Source: CAZIOH01 sp964540815 (GTDB taxonomy: Bacteria > Myxococcota_A > Polyangia > Fen-1088). Taken from it: a stretch of 64,000 nucleotides of DNA. Location of the stretch: assembly GCA_964540815.1 (NCBI GenBank), contig CAZIOH010000007.1, positions 1-64,000 on the forward strand. Reading direction: 5' to 3'. This document shows, in pieces, positions 42,750 to 51,715 of the stretch. A program made the translations under genes and the position numbers. Below the pieces are notes generated by a model, which worked only from the letters and a program-made list of their open reading frames with translations, was not told where the DNA came from and ran no database searches. Within the stretch, counting starts at the first letter, position 1. The number at the start of each line of letters is the position of its first letter.

Positions 42750-45341
42750 ATGTCGAGCTGGCCCGCGCGCAGGAACGCCACGACCGGGGTGATGTTGCTC
42801 GCGGCCATTGGCGGTCTCGGCGCCACCCCGGCCGCCGGCGCGGACGCCACCGCCACCGCGCCGACGGCGCCGACCGCGCCGGGTGACCCAGGTGGTCCGA
42901 CCCCGCCCATCGAGATCCTCTTCCACGCGGATCTCGATGGGCGGTTCGCCGCCCACGGGTGCGAACGAGAGCAATCGCGCGCCCCGGACTTCGCCCGACT
43001 GGTGGGCGCCCTGTCGACCGCGCGGGCCGAGGCGGCCGAGGCGCCGCGCGAGGCACCGGTCGTTCTGATGGGCGGGAACCTGGTGGGGCCCGAGCTGGTC
43101 GCGCGGGGGGTCTTCGTTCGTGGCGCCGCCGGGGCGGACGCGCTGGCGGCGCTGATGGCGGGCGCGCGCTACGACGCCGTGGCGCTCGGACATCACGAGC
43201 TCTCGCTCGCTCCGGAGGCGCTGGTGGCGCTGGTGGCGGGACTGGCGGCGCGCGGAGTCCCCGTGGTGGCCACCAATCTGACCTGCGACGCTACCCGCGC
43301 CCGACTGTGCCAGTCCATCCGGCGCTGGGTGCTGGTGCGTCGCGGGCGCGCTCTGATCGGGGTGCTGGCCACCCTCTCGCCGTCGGTGCTTCCCGGCGTC
43401 AACGCACCCGCGCGCGCGGGGCTCGGGCTCGGGGAAGTGCTGGCCACCGTACGAGAGACGGCGCGCGCGCTGCGCGACGCGGGGGCGACCCAGGTGATCC
43501 TGATGAGCCAGGGTCCGCGCGACCGCCGAGGGCTGCAGGAGATCGATGCCCTCCAGCGCGCCTTCGAACGAGCCGCCGACCGCGCCCCCGACAGCCCGAT
43601 GCGGGCCGCCGGCCCCGCCGTCGCCGCTCCCGACATCATCCTCGCCGGTGGACTTGCGGACGAAGACTCCGGGCAAGCCCTGCGCTGGCTGCTCCGCGAC
43701 GCGGCCCCAGGGGTGGTGGGGAGCCAGCCCGGAACCGCCAGCCTCTCGCGGGTTCTGCTGGCCGGCACCGGCGAGACCCTGAACGTGGACGCGCTCGACC
43801 TGGCGGGCACCCCCGCGGTGGGCGGCAGCGGCGAGCCAGCGGGAGCCGAGAGTCCGGGCGGACGCCGCGGGCCAGGCCCGATCACCCCGGACCCTGCCAC
43901 CGCCGCGCGCCTCGCGCCCGAGCTGGCCGAGGCCTGCGCGCGCGAGCGGGTGCCGGTCTCGGCCGCGCCCGTCCGGGGTTCCCTGTCCCGGGAGGCCTTC
44001 CTCATCTACGTGCTCGAGATCATGCGACGCCGCGCCGGCGCCGAGGTCGCCGTGATCAACCGCGCGGCGGTGAGGCGGACGCCCTTTCCACTCGTCGGAC
44101 GCATCACCCGCGGCGATCTGCTCGGTGCCCTGCCCTACCCGGCGGTGATCGGAACGGCCCGCATGACCGGTGGCGCGCTCGAAGCCACCCTCGGTCCCAG
44201 CGTGACCGCGAGCTCGGCACCGGGCACGGGTCCATCGCGGACGGAGGAGTCGAGGCTGGCGACTGTGGGGCTCACGCGCTCGGGAGGCGCGCTGCTCGTC
44301 AACGGCCGCCCGCTCGACAAGGCCCGCGACTACCAGATCGCCACCATCGGCTTCGTGGCCTCGGGGGGCGATGGTCTGGTCGCCGCGGGAGCGATGCGCT
44401 GGAACCCCGTCGAGGGCGCCCCCGATCTGCGCGCGGCGGTGGCCAGCTTCCTGGAGGCCGACACCGCCGCCGCGGACGGCGATCCCACGGTCGATCCCCG
44501 AACCGACTTTGGTGCCGGGGCCGACGCCCGGACCCTGGTGATCGGCCTGACCGATCTCGGAGTCGACGTGTCGGATACCCGCATCTCCAACCGAGCCGAC
44601 TACGGCGACGCGCAGCTCGCGCGCGCGGACCAGCTCGTGCTGAAGGGGGACGCAACCGGAATCCTGCAGCTCCGCCATCCCATTCACGAGGCCGATACCC
44701 GCCTCAACCTGAAGTATGCCTGGACGCGCAGTCGCCCCATCGACGCACCAGCCACCTCGGGGGAGACCACCGATCTGATCACCTTCTCCTCGCTCTACAA
44801 CTATCGAGGTTGGCGGCTCCGGCGGCCGAACCCGCGGCGCGAGGTCCCCGATCCCTACGCCCGGATCGGCATCGAATCGGAGTTCACCCGCCCGCCGGTG
44901 ACCCCGACCCAGCCGCGCACCTTCCACCATCTCGAGCTCACCCAGACCATTGGTGCCATGTTCACGCTGGTGCCGGCGCTGAAGGTGCGCGCGGGCGCGG
45001 GCGGGCGCAAGGAGCTGCTGGCCACGGCCGAAGAGGGTCGCTGGCGTCCCGTCCTCGAGGCCGGAGCGGGGCTGTCACCGGTGGGATTTCCCCTCCCGGG
45101 GACGCCGCTCGCGGTGAAGCTCGAGGGCCTGCTCGACTACACCTTCGTGGATCCGGCGGGCCTCCGCGAGCATGAGCTGCGTGGCAGCGGCAAGCTCTCG
45201 GTGCCCTTGTTGCCGCTGCTGTTCATCACCGCCGGGCTGGACGTCTTCGCGGTCGAGCGCCAGGGGCAGGGGTGGGGGGCCTCGTACGACACCACGGTCG
45301 GTCTGCGCATCCACCTCGACGCCGCCCACCAATCGCTCTGA
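42750..45341 (+). CDS. 5'-nucleotidase-like protein with C-terminal barrel-like region
   Basis: An 863-residue exported protein. It has a signal peptide (GVMLLAAIGGLGATPAAGA), an N-terminal metallophosphoesterase-like domain and a 5'-nucleotidase C-terminal domain (AVINRAAVRRTPFPLVGRIT, GGALLVNGRPLDKARDYQI, IGFVASGGDGL). The catalytic motifs are changed: DLDGRF for the first Asp-x-His/Asn, VLMGGNLVGP where GGDxxxG is expected, and ALGHHELS where GNHE is expected. Residues about 600-863 have repeated beta strands with aromatic ends (RLNLKYAWTRSR, TFHHLELTQTIGAMFTL, LFITAGLDVFAVER), typical of an outer-membrane barrel. It may be an outer-membrane-anchored protein that no longer hydrolyses nucleotides. 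Confidence 0.75.
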   Translation: MSSWPARRNATTGVMLLAAIGGLGATPAAGADATATAPTAPTAPGDPGGPTPPIEILFHADLDGRFAAHGCEREQSRAPDFARLVGALSTARAEAAEAPREAPVVLMGGNLVGPELVARGVFVRGAAGADALAALMAGARYDAVALGHHELSLAPEALVALVAGLAARGVPVVATNLTCDATRARLCQSIRRWVLVRRGRALIGVLATLSPSVLPGVNAPARAGLGLGEVLATVRETARALRDAGATQVILMSQGPRDRRGLQEIDALQRAFERAADRAPDSPMRAAGPAVAAPDIILAGGLADEDSGQALRWLLRDAAPGVVGSQPGTASLSRVLLAGTGETLNVDALDLAGTPAVGGSGEPAGAESPGGRRGPGPITPDPATAARLAPELAEACARERVPVSAAPVRGSLSREAFLIYVLEIMRRRAGAEVAVINRAAVRRTPFPLVGRITRGDLLGALPYPAVIGTARMTGGALEATLGPSVTASSAPGTGPSRTEESRLATVGLTRSGGALLVNGRPLDKARDYQIATIGFVASGGDGLVAAGAMRWNPVEGAPDLRAAVASFLEADTAAADGDPTVDPRTDFGAGADARTLVIGLTDLGVDVSDTRISNRADYGDAQLARADQLVLKGDATGILQLRHPIHEADTRLNLKYAWTRSRPIDAPATSGETTDLITFSSLYNYRGWRLRRPNPRREVPDPYARIGIESEFTRPPVTPTQPRTFHHLELTQTIGAMFTLVPALKVRAGAGGRKELLATAEEGRWRPVLEAGAGLSPVGFPLPGTPLAVKLEGLLDYTFVDPAGLREHELRGSGKLSVPLLPLLFITAGLDVFAVERQGQGWGASYDTTVGLRIHLDAAHQSL

Positions 45342-45381
45342 CCCGGGCCTGACGGACGACACGGAGACGGAGAAGGAGACC

Positions 45382-48300
45382 TCAGGGATCTCGACCCCTG
45401 AGTGCCTTCGCGAGGCGGCTGAGGTTCGCCACCGCCGCGACCAATTCTGTGGGCTCGATGGGTTTGGACAGGTGCATGTTGAACCCCGCCTGCAGCGCCC
45501 TCCTGCGATCGTCGACGGTGGTGTACCCCGTCAAGCACGCCGCCGGCGTGTCGCCGCCGCGCTCGGCGGGAAGGGCGCGGACCCGCGCGATCAAGCCGTA
45601 GCCGTCCTCGTGGTGCATCCCGATGTCGCACAAGAGCACATCGGGTGCCTCCGCTTCGAAGGCCAAGAAGGCCGCCGCCGCCGAGGCCGCCATCTTCACG
45701 ACCGCCCCGCACTCGGCCAGGACCGCCGCCACCAGCTCGCGGGCGTCAGGCTCGTCGTCGACGACCAGGAGGCGGAGCTCGCGCAGCTCCGCCGGCCGCT
45801 CGAACTCGAGCCGGGTGTGCGCCGCCGCCCGAGCCGAAGCCGGCGCGGGTGGTGCGCGCCGCAACACGGCCACCGGAACCCGAACGATGAAGGTCGCCCC
45901 CTGCCCGAGCCCATCGCTGCGCGCCTCGATGGTCCCGCCATGCATCTCGACCAGGTTCTTCGCGATGGCGAGACCGAGACCGAGCCCGCCGTGCTGTCTG
46001 GTGGTGGACGAGTCAGCTTGCTTGAAGCGATCGAAGACCTGCGGGAGAAACGTGGCCGAGATCCCCTGTCCGCTATCGGAGACGCAGAGTTCGAGGTGCG
46101 AGTCGTCGCGACGAAGCACGACGCGAATCAGGCCACCGCGCGGGGTGAACTTGGTGGCGTTGGTGAGGAGGTTCCACACGATCTGCTGAAGCCTCCCCGC
46201 GTCGCCGGACAGCATGCCTTCGGTATCGAGGACCACCGAGAGGCGCAGTCCCTTCGCCTCGACGGCTGGGCGCGCCGACTCGACCGCGGCCTCGATGACG
46301 CGAGCAAACGAGACCGTCTGGACGTCGAGCGGCAGCTTCCCCGAGGTGATCCGCGAGACGTCGAGCAGGTCATCGACCAGCTGGGCCTGGCTGACGGCGC
46401 TCCGCTCGATGGTCTCGAGCGCGGTGGCGGCCCGGTCCGCGGACAGCGACCCGGTCCGCAAGAGCCGGGTCCATCCCAGGATGGCGTTGAGTGGATTGCG
46501 CAGCTCGTGGCTGACCACGGCCAGGAATTCGTCCTTGGCACGGCTGGCCGACTCGGCGGCCTGTCGGGAGCTCTCGGCGCGGGCGAGCAGGCCCTGGCGC
46601 TCCGCCTCGGCCGCTCTTGCGCAGGTGACGTCGAAGAACGAAGACACCACGCCCGAGACCTTGCCGTGCAGATCGAACAGGGGCTGCGCGTTGACGGACA
46701 GCCACACCAGTCGACCGTCAGGCCGCGGCACGCCCATGATCTGGTTCGAGACCGGGCGTCCCTCGTGAAGCGCACGCACGGACGCCCGCTCTTCGTTGGG
46801 CAGCGGCGTGCCGTCCTCTCGGACCCTGCGCCAGCGTGGGTCGAACGAGGTCCGGGCGGCGAGCTGGTCGGCAGGGAGGCCGAGGAGGCGCTCGGCGCTG
46901 GCGTTGGCAAAGTGAATGGCGCCGTCGACGCCGAGCAGGAGGACGCCTTCTTCGAGCGCGGCCATGATGGCCCGGCCGCGCTCCTCGCTGTCTCGCAGCG
47001 CGAGCTCGGTGCGTTTGCGATCGGTGATGTCGGCGAACGACGAGATGCCTGCCACCAGGCGGTGCGCGTCATCATAGATCGGCGCCGAGTTGACCAGCAG
47101 CGTGCGGTGGCTGCCGTCACGCCGCACGAAGCGGACCTCCTCATCGAGGACGAGCTCTCCGCGCAGGGCGCGGAGCAGCGGGAACTCCCTGATGGCGTAG
47201 GGCCGACCGTCACGGTGCAGGGCGGTGTACGCACCGAACTCGGCGAGGGACTCGGTGTGCAGCGCGGGGTGGCCGATGATGGTCTCGGCGAGCGCGTTCG
47301 AGAGGAGGGTCTTCCCGGATGGGTCCGCGATCATGATGCCAGCCGGCATCTGGTTGATTGCGCCCTCCAGGAACTGCCGGGACGCTTCGACCGAGCGCCG
47401 CGCGACCACCTGCTCGGTGACGTCGACGGCAAAGAGCATCACCCCGTCGATCACCCCGTGGGAGTCGCGGGTGACCTGGTTGATCCCGTCGAAGTACCGT
47501 TGCTCCAGGCGACCGTCGTCCTGGCGATCGAGCCGCGCCGGAAACTCCCGTGCCGTGAAGGGCTCTCCGGTGGCATAGATTCCTTCGAAGATATCCCAGA
47601 CGCCTTGGGCGTTCAGCTCGGGCAAGGCCTCCCGGCCCGGCTTGCCGATCAGATCCTCGGGCCGCCGACCCACCAGGCGACAATAGCGGTCGTTCGCGAG
47701 CTCGAAGATCAACCGCGGCCCGTGCAAGACCGCAATCGACGCCGGCGCCCCGAGCAGGAAGGACTGCAACCGCTGGCGCTCGCTCTCGGCGTAGGCCATG
47801 GCGGTGGTGTTGGCGATGGCGGCCACGATCTGCTCTCCGGCCAGCTCGAAGAAGGCCTGGTAGTCCGCATCGAAGGCGCGGCGTGGGCTGAGGCCAGCCA
47901 CGAGAAAACCGTGGGCCGCGCCCAGGCCGGGTCGCTCGAGGGAGAGCACGATCGCGCTGGTGATCGGTTCTGGATACGGGCCGCCGTGGATCTCGCCGAG
48001 GCGCGCCTGAACGTCGCCGATCTTCCAGGAGCGGGCCGGCGGCGTGAGCGCCGGGGGAAAGAGCGGCCAGATCGCGGGCTCGGCATCAGAGGGCGCCAGC
48101 GGGAGCGTGGCTGGGCGCGCGGCGGGCTGGTCGTCGAGCCCGGTCCACGCCACCAGCCTCGCGCGGTTCGGATCCCCGCCTCGCAGATAGAAGAGGGCAA
48201 AGGGCACGTCCTCGCTGGACTCGGCCAGAGTGTCGCGGGCCACCTGGCACACCTCGAGCGGCGTCCGCACGCTGGACAGGCCCGCCGCGAGCTTGCGAAG

Positions 48301-48813
48301 GGCGCGCAGCCGTCGTTCGGCGAGGACGCGCTCGGTCGTCTCGTATATCACGCCGAGCACCCCACCGATGCCTCCGCGGTCATCGCTGAGGGGGCTGTAC
48401 GAGAGGGTGAAGAAGCACTCTTCCAGATAGCCGTTGCGGTCGAGCGGGAGGCTGCCATCGGCCAGCGCCACCGCTTCGCCCGCCATCACCCGATGAAACA
48501 TGGGGCCGACGATGTGCCAGAGCTCGGCGAAGCTGTCCGCGGTCCGGCTGCCCATGGCGCCGGGATACTTGCTCGCGCCCAGGACGGGGCGGTACGCGTC
48601 GTTGTGGAGGAAGATGAACTCGGGTCCCCAAAGGATTCGCATCGCGAAGCGGGAAGCGAGCATCATTCCGACTGCCGTCCGCAGCGTGGTCGGCCAGCCA
48701 GACACCGGACCGAGCGGATTTTTGGACCAGTCAATCGCACGAAGCAGCGCACCGGCATCACCGCCACCGGCCAGGCAGGGGTCGACGACCGGCTCGGCTG
48801 ACGAAGCGCTCAT
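45382..48813 (-). CDS. Hybrid histidine kinase: PAS/GAF/PAS x3/HisKA/HATPase/receiver
   Basis: A 1143-residue cytosolic sensor kinase. A PAS-like domain covers about residues 20-165 (AYRPVLGASKYPGAMG), a GAF-like domain about 175-340, and three PAS domains about 345-470, 480-600 and 608-735. The HisKA segment has AKDEFLAVVSHELRNPLNAI with phospho-acceptor His769. The ATPase has NLLTNATKFT (N box, about 881-890), DSGQGI and HGGLGLGLAI. A receiver domain starts near 1010, with VLLCDIGMH and phospho-acceptor Asp1063 and the Lys in LSKPIEP. It starts at 48813. No membrane segments, so the signal is cytosolic. It is divergent from the response regulator at 49024. Confidence 0.92.
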   Translation of the reverse strand: MSASSAEPVVDPCLAGGGDAGALLRAIDWSKNPLGPVSGWPTTLRTAVGMMLASRFAMRILWGPEFIFLHNDAYRPVLGASKYPGAMGSRTADSFAELWHIVGPMFHRVMAGEAVALADGSLPLDRNGYLEECFFTLSYSPLSDDRGGIGGVLGVIYETTERVLAERRLRALRKLAAGLSSVRTPLEVCQVARDTLAESSEDVPFALFYLRGGDPNRARLVAWTGLDDQPAARPATLPLAPSDAEPAIWPLFPPALTPPARSWKIGDVQARLGEIHGGPYPEPITSAIVLSLERPGLGAAHGFLVAGLSPRRAFDADYQAFFELAGEQIVAAIANTTAMAYAESERQRLQSFLLGAPASIAVLHGPRLIFELANDRYCRLVGRRPEDLIGKPGREALPELNAQGVWDIFEGIYATGEPFTAREFPARLDRQDDGRLEQRYFDGINQVTRDSHGVIDGVMLFAVDVTEQVVARRSVEASRQFLEGAINQMPAGIMIADPSGKTLLSNALAETIIGHPALHTESLAEFGAYTALHRDGRPYAIREFPLLRALRGELVLDEEVRFVRRDGSHRTLLVNSAPIYDDAHRLVAGISSFADITDRKRTELALRDSEERGRAIMAALEEGVLLLGVDGAIHFANASAERLLGLPADQLAARTSFDPRWRRVREDGTPLPNEERASVRALHEGRPVSNQIMGVPRPDGRLVWLSVNAQPLFDLHGKVSGVVSSFFDVTCARAAEAERQGLLARAESSRQAAESASRAKDEFLAVVSHELRNPLNAILGWTRLLRTGSLSADRAATALETIERSAVSQAQLVDDLLDVSRITSGKLPLDVQTVSFARVIEAAVESARPAVEAKGLRLSVVLDTEGMLSGDAGRLQQIVWNLLTNATKFTPRGGLIRVVLRRDDSHLELCVSDSGQGISATFLPQVFDRFKQADSSTTRQHGGLGLGLAIAKNLVEMHGGTIEARSDGLGQGATFIVRVPVAVLRRAPPAPASARAAAHTRLEFERPAELRELRLLVVDDEPDARELVAAVLAECGAVVKMAASAAAAFLAFEAEAPDVLLCDIGMHHEDGYGLIARVRALPAERGGDTPAACLTGYTTVDDRRRALQAGFNMHLSKPIEPTELVAAVANLSRLAKALRGRDP

Positions 48814-49023
48814 GCGACCGGAAAGATAACCACAGGGGTAGGCTCCCGCGAATGGGCGCCCATCACGCTCGATCCGGGCCTCCAGCCATACGCGGCCCAC
48901 CCCAGTTGTAACCATCTGGAAACAATCCGCGGCCTCGAGAGAGACCGTAGGGCCTGAAAGCAGCGGCGCCGCAAGAGGTCGCCAGACGGCACGCTTCTTG
49001 ATGTGAGCATGCAGGAGGTGAAG

Positions 49024-49419
49024 ATGGCCCCTACCCACATGGTAACCTCTGTACTGGTCGTGGACGACGACGCCGACGTCAGGGAGGGGCTCTGCGACCT
49101 GCTCGTCGAGGAAGGGTTCTCGGTGGCGTCGGCTGCCAATGGAGCCGATGCGCTGGATCATCTCAGGCAACCCTGTCTGCCCGACGTGGTCCTTCTGGAT
49201 CTGCGAATGCCGGAGATGGACGGGTACGAATTCCTGAAGTGTCGGCAGGCGGACGAGAAGCTGCGCGATGTGCCGGTGATCGTGGTGAGCGCGACGCCCG
49301 AAGCCCACCGGTTGCACTTCCCGATCCGGGCCATGCTCGTGAAGCCGCTCAACTTTCAGCGACTGCTCGCCCTGCTCAACGGGGGGGCACCGCTGGCGGC
49401 GTCACCCACCACCGGTTAG
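49024..49419 (+). CDS. Single-domain response regulator
   Basis: A 131-residue CheY-like protein. The receiver motifs are VLVVDDDADVREGL with the acidic pocket, VVLLDLRMPEMDG with phospho-acceptor Asp, VIVVSATPEA with the Ser switch, and MLVKPLNFQ with the Lys. No output domain is fused. The start at 49024 is directly after aggaggtgaag; an upstream in-frame ATG at 49009 overlaps that ribosome-binding site. It is divergent from the hybrid kinase, 210 bases between, and may be its partner. Confidence 0.9.
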   Translation: MAPTHMVTSVLVVDDDADVREGLCDLLVEEGFSVASAANGADALDHLRQPCLPDVVLLDLRMPEMDGYEFLKCRQADEKLRDVPVIVVSATPEAHRLHFPIRAMLVKPLNFQRLLALLNGGAPLAASPTTG

Positions 49420-49534
49420 CAGCCATGCCTTCGGTCAGCGTCCGATGGGACGACTGTCCTGACCGCGCGCGAGGACCGGCCCGGATCGTCGGCCGAAGGT
49501 GATGTCGCTTCGACGGCGGCGCACGGAGCGAGGA

Positions 49535-50560
49535 CTACCCCGAGCGCGGGGGCCGAACTGGCGCCGCGGGGACCTCCTGCACCACCTCGCGTGCGGGCTT
49601 GTCCGCGCGCAGGCCCTGAAACGAGGGATGTCTGAGCTTGCCGTCCCGGGTCAGCTCGCCGAAGGCGATCTCGGCCACCAGCTGCGGCTTCACCCAGTGA
49701 ATCTGCCGGCCTGCGCCAGGGATGGCACTGGCGAACGGTGAGCGGTCCGTCACGATGGCATCCAGCCGCCTCCGCAGCTCGAGCGCCACCTTCTGGGAGA
49801 ACCCGGTGCCGACCTTTCCCGCCGGCACGAGGGCGTCGGCGCGGTAGAAACCCACGAGGAGGGCACCGATGCCCTCCCGCGCGCCCTCGGGCTCGGTGAA
49901 CCCGCCGATCACCAGCTCCTGCCGGCGCAGCGCCTTGGTCTTGACCCAGCCCGGACCGCGGCCGCCATGGTACGGGTCGTTCCGGCGCTTCGAGACGATG
50001 CCCTCGAGCCCCGCGGCGCGGGCCTTCTGGAAGAAGGCCGGTCCGTTCCCGAGAACGTGGTCGGTATAACGGATCACGCCGCCGGACCCGCTCCGCCTGT
50101 CGGACCCGAGGAGGCGCGCCAGGGCCACCTTGCGCTCCTCGAGGGGCAACGGCCGCAGATCGCGACCGCCGAGGAAGAGCAGATCGAACGCGAAGTAGAC
50201 CAGCTGCCCGGGGGCGTCGCCCCCGAGGTGATTCTGCAGCGCCTGAAAGCTGGTGGTCCCGTCCGGCCTCAGGATGGCGATCTCACCGTCGAGGAGCGCG
50301 CCGCTCGCGTCGAGCCCGGCCGCAGCATCGGCCACGGGCTGGAAGCGGTCGGTCCAGTCTTGGCCCGTGCGGGTGAAGAGCGTCACCCGCGGGCCCACGA
50401 CGCGGCACTCGATTCGATACCCGTCGAACTTGACCTCGTGGAGCCAGTCGTCCCCAGCGGGCGCTCGGTCGACCAGGGTGGCCAGCTGCGGGGGAACGAA
50501 GGCGATGGTCGCGTGGTCCGTTCCCCCCGGGCCGGCTCCCATCTTCTTTGCCATCCTCAT
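49535..50560 (-). CDS. ATP-dependent DNA ligase, LigD ligase-domain type
   Basis: A 341-residue ligase consisting of the adenylation and oligonucleotide-binding domains only. The nucleotidyl-transfer Lys is in HEVKFDGYRIEC; further motifs are LLDGEIAIL, YFAFDLLFLGGRDL, LEGIVSKRRNDPYHGGRG and WVKTKALRRQELVIGGF. The C-terminal OB-fold ends HPSFQGLRADKPAREV. This is the ligase of bacterial non-homologous end joining, which normally also carries polymerase and phosphoesterase domains or lies near ku; neither is seen in the window. It may work with partners elsewhere. Confidence 0.9.
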   Translation of the reverse strand: MRMAKKMGAGPGGTDHATIAFVPPQLATLVDRAPAGDDWLHEVKFDGYRIECRVVGPRVTLFTRTGQDWTDRFQPVADAAAGLDASGALLDGEIAILRPDGTTSFQALQNHLGGDAPGQLVYFAFDLLFLGGRDLRPLPLEERKVALARLLGSDRRSGSGGVIRYTDHVLGNGPAFFQKARAAGLEGIVSKRRNDPYHGGRGPGWVKTKALRRQELVIGGFTEPEGAREGIGALLVGFYRADALVPAGKVGTGFSQKVALELRRRLDAIVTDRSPFASAIPGAGRQIHWVKPQLVAEIAFGELTRDGKLRHPSFQGLRADKPAREVVQEVPAAPVRPPRSG

Positions 50561-50700
50561 CCCACCCGTTCTACCTGGGCGGAGGCGCCCAGCAAGTGCC
50601 CGGCGGGGCAGGTATCGCCTGCCTCGAGGGTCTGGTTGGAGTGGCGAGATGGCAGAACCGTCGCAGGGTCAAGGACCGCGCTTTGACTTCGGGACCGAGC

Positions 50701-51467
50701 ATGAAAGAAACCTCCCCCCAGGCCATGAACACCGGCGCTCCCGGACCGTCGCTCGCCGACGAAAGAAACGTCGGCGGCCCGCGGCCCAGCGATGGAATTC
50801 TGCCGATCGTGGGTCTCGGCGGATCGGCTGGCGGCATCGCGGCGTTGCAGGGATTCTTGGCGGCGACGCCGGTGGATTCCGGGATGGCGTTCGTGGTCAT
50901 CCTGCACCTTTCGCCGCATCACGAGAGCACGCTGGCGGAGATGTTCCAGCGCTCAACGGCGATGCCGGTGGTGGCGGCGACGAACGGGGTGACGGTCAAA
51001 CCGAACTCCGTGTACGTGATCCCACCGGCGGTCATCGTATCCTCATCGTGGACGACAACATGGACGCGGCCGACTCGCTCGGCCAGCTTCGCGAGATGAT
51101 GGGGAACCACGTCCTCACGGCCTATGACGGGGAGTCCGGCATCGAGGCGGCGCGGGCGTTCCAGCCCGGCGTCGTGCTGTGCGACATCGGCATGCCGAAG
51201 ATGAACGGGTACGACACCGCCCGCAGCATCCGGGCCGAGGCGTGGGGCAAAGACACGGTCCTGGTGGCGCTGACCGGATGGAGTCAGGAGGACGACCTGC
51301 GAAAGAGTGCGGACGCCGGGTTCGATCACCACTTGATCAAGCCGGTCGAAGCCGCCGCGCTGATGAAGCTATTGGCCGGCTTGCGGACGGCAAGCCTGAA
51401 GTCGGGGCAGAGAAAATCCGACGGCTGGAGCTCTTTCAGCCCACAGAAGACCCCGAAGTCTCGATAG
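50701..51467 (+). pseudogene. CheB/receiver gene collapsed by internal deletion
   Basis: The first part (start 50701) encodes the beginning of a CheB-type methylesterase: LPIVGLGGSAGGIAALQGFL with the active-site Ser, AFVVILHLSPHHESTLAEMF, and NSVYVIPPA. Near 51025-51040 it stops matching, and a receiver domain begins in a different frame: RILIVDDNMDAADSL, VVLCDIGMPKMNGYD, VALTGWSQEDD and HLIKPVEA, running to the stop at 51467. In intact relatives a CheR, PAS and kinase section lies between these parts. Thus the central portion was deleted and the halves joined out of frame. Neither half alone is expected to work normally. Confidence 0.75.
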
Positions 51468-51715
51468 CCCCGGGTGTCGCCGTGACGGCGTTCCAGCGGC
51501 AGCCTCGTCCGCCGGTTCTTGATCCTCCTGTCGGGTCGCGAAGGGTCGTGTCACCGCGGTCATGAGCGTGGACGGGAGGGGCGCACGCCGTCGACGCGCC
51601 CGAGGGTTGGTGATCAGCCGGTCGTCCCCCGGTGCTTCCCCCGAAGGAACGCAGTCCGGACGATGGGGAGCTCGTCGGCTCGCCGGAGCGTGGCGAGGCA
51701 TGCGATGATGTGCCG
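51468..51715. other. Intergenic, no gene seen
   Basis: About 250 bases, presumably the promoter region of the DUF4412 gene. No motif recognised. Confidence 0.3.

Noticed and set aside
45172..48801. A long plus-strand open frame opposite the hybrid kinase
   Set aside because: No domain or start, while the minus strand shows a complete PAS/GAF/kinase/receiver protein.
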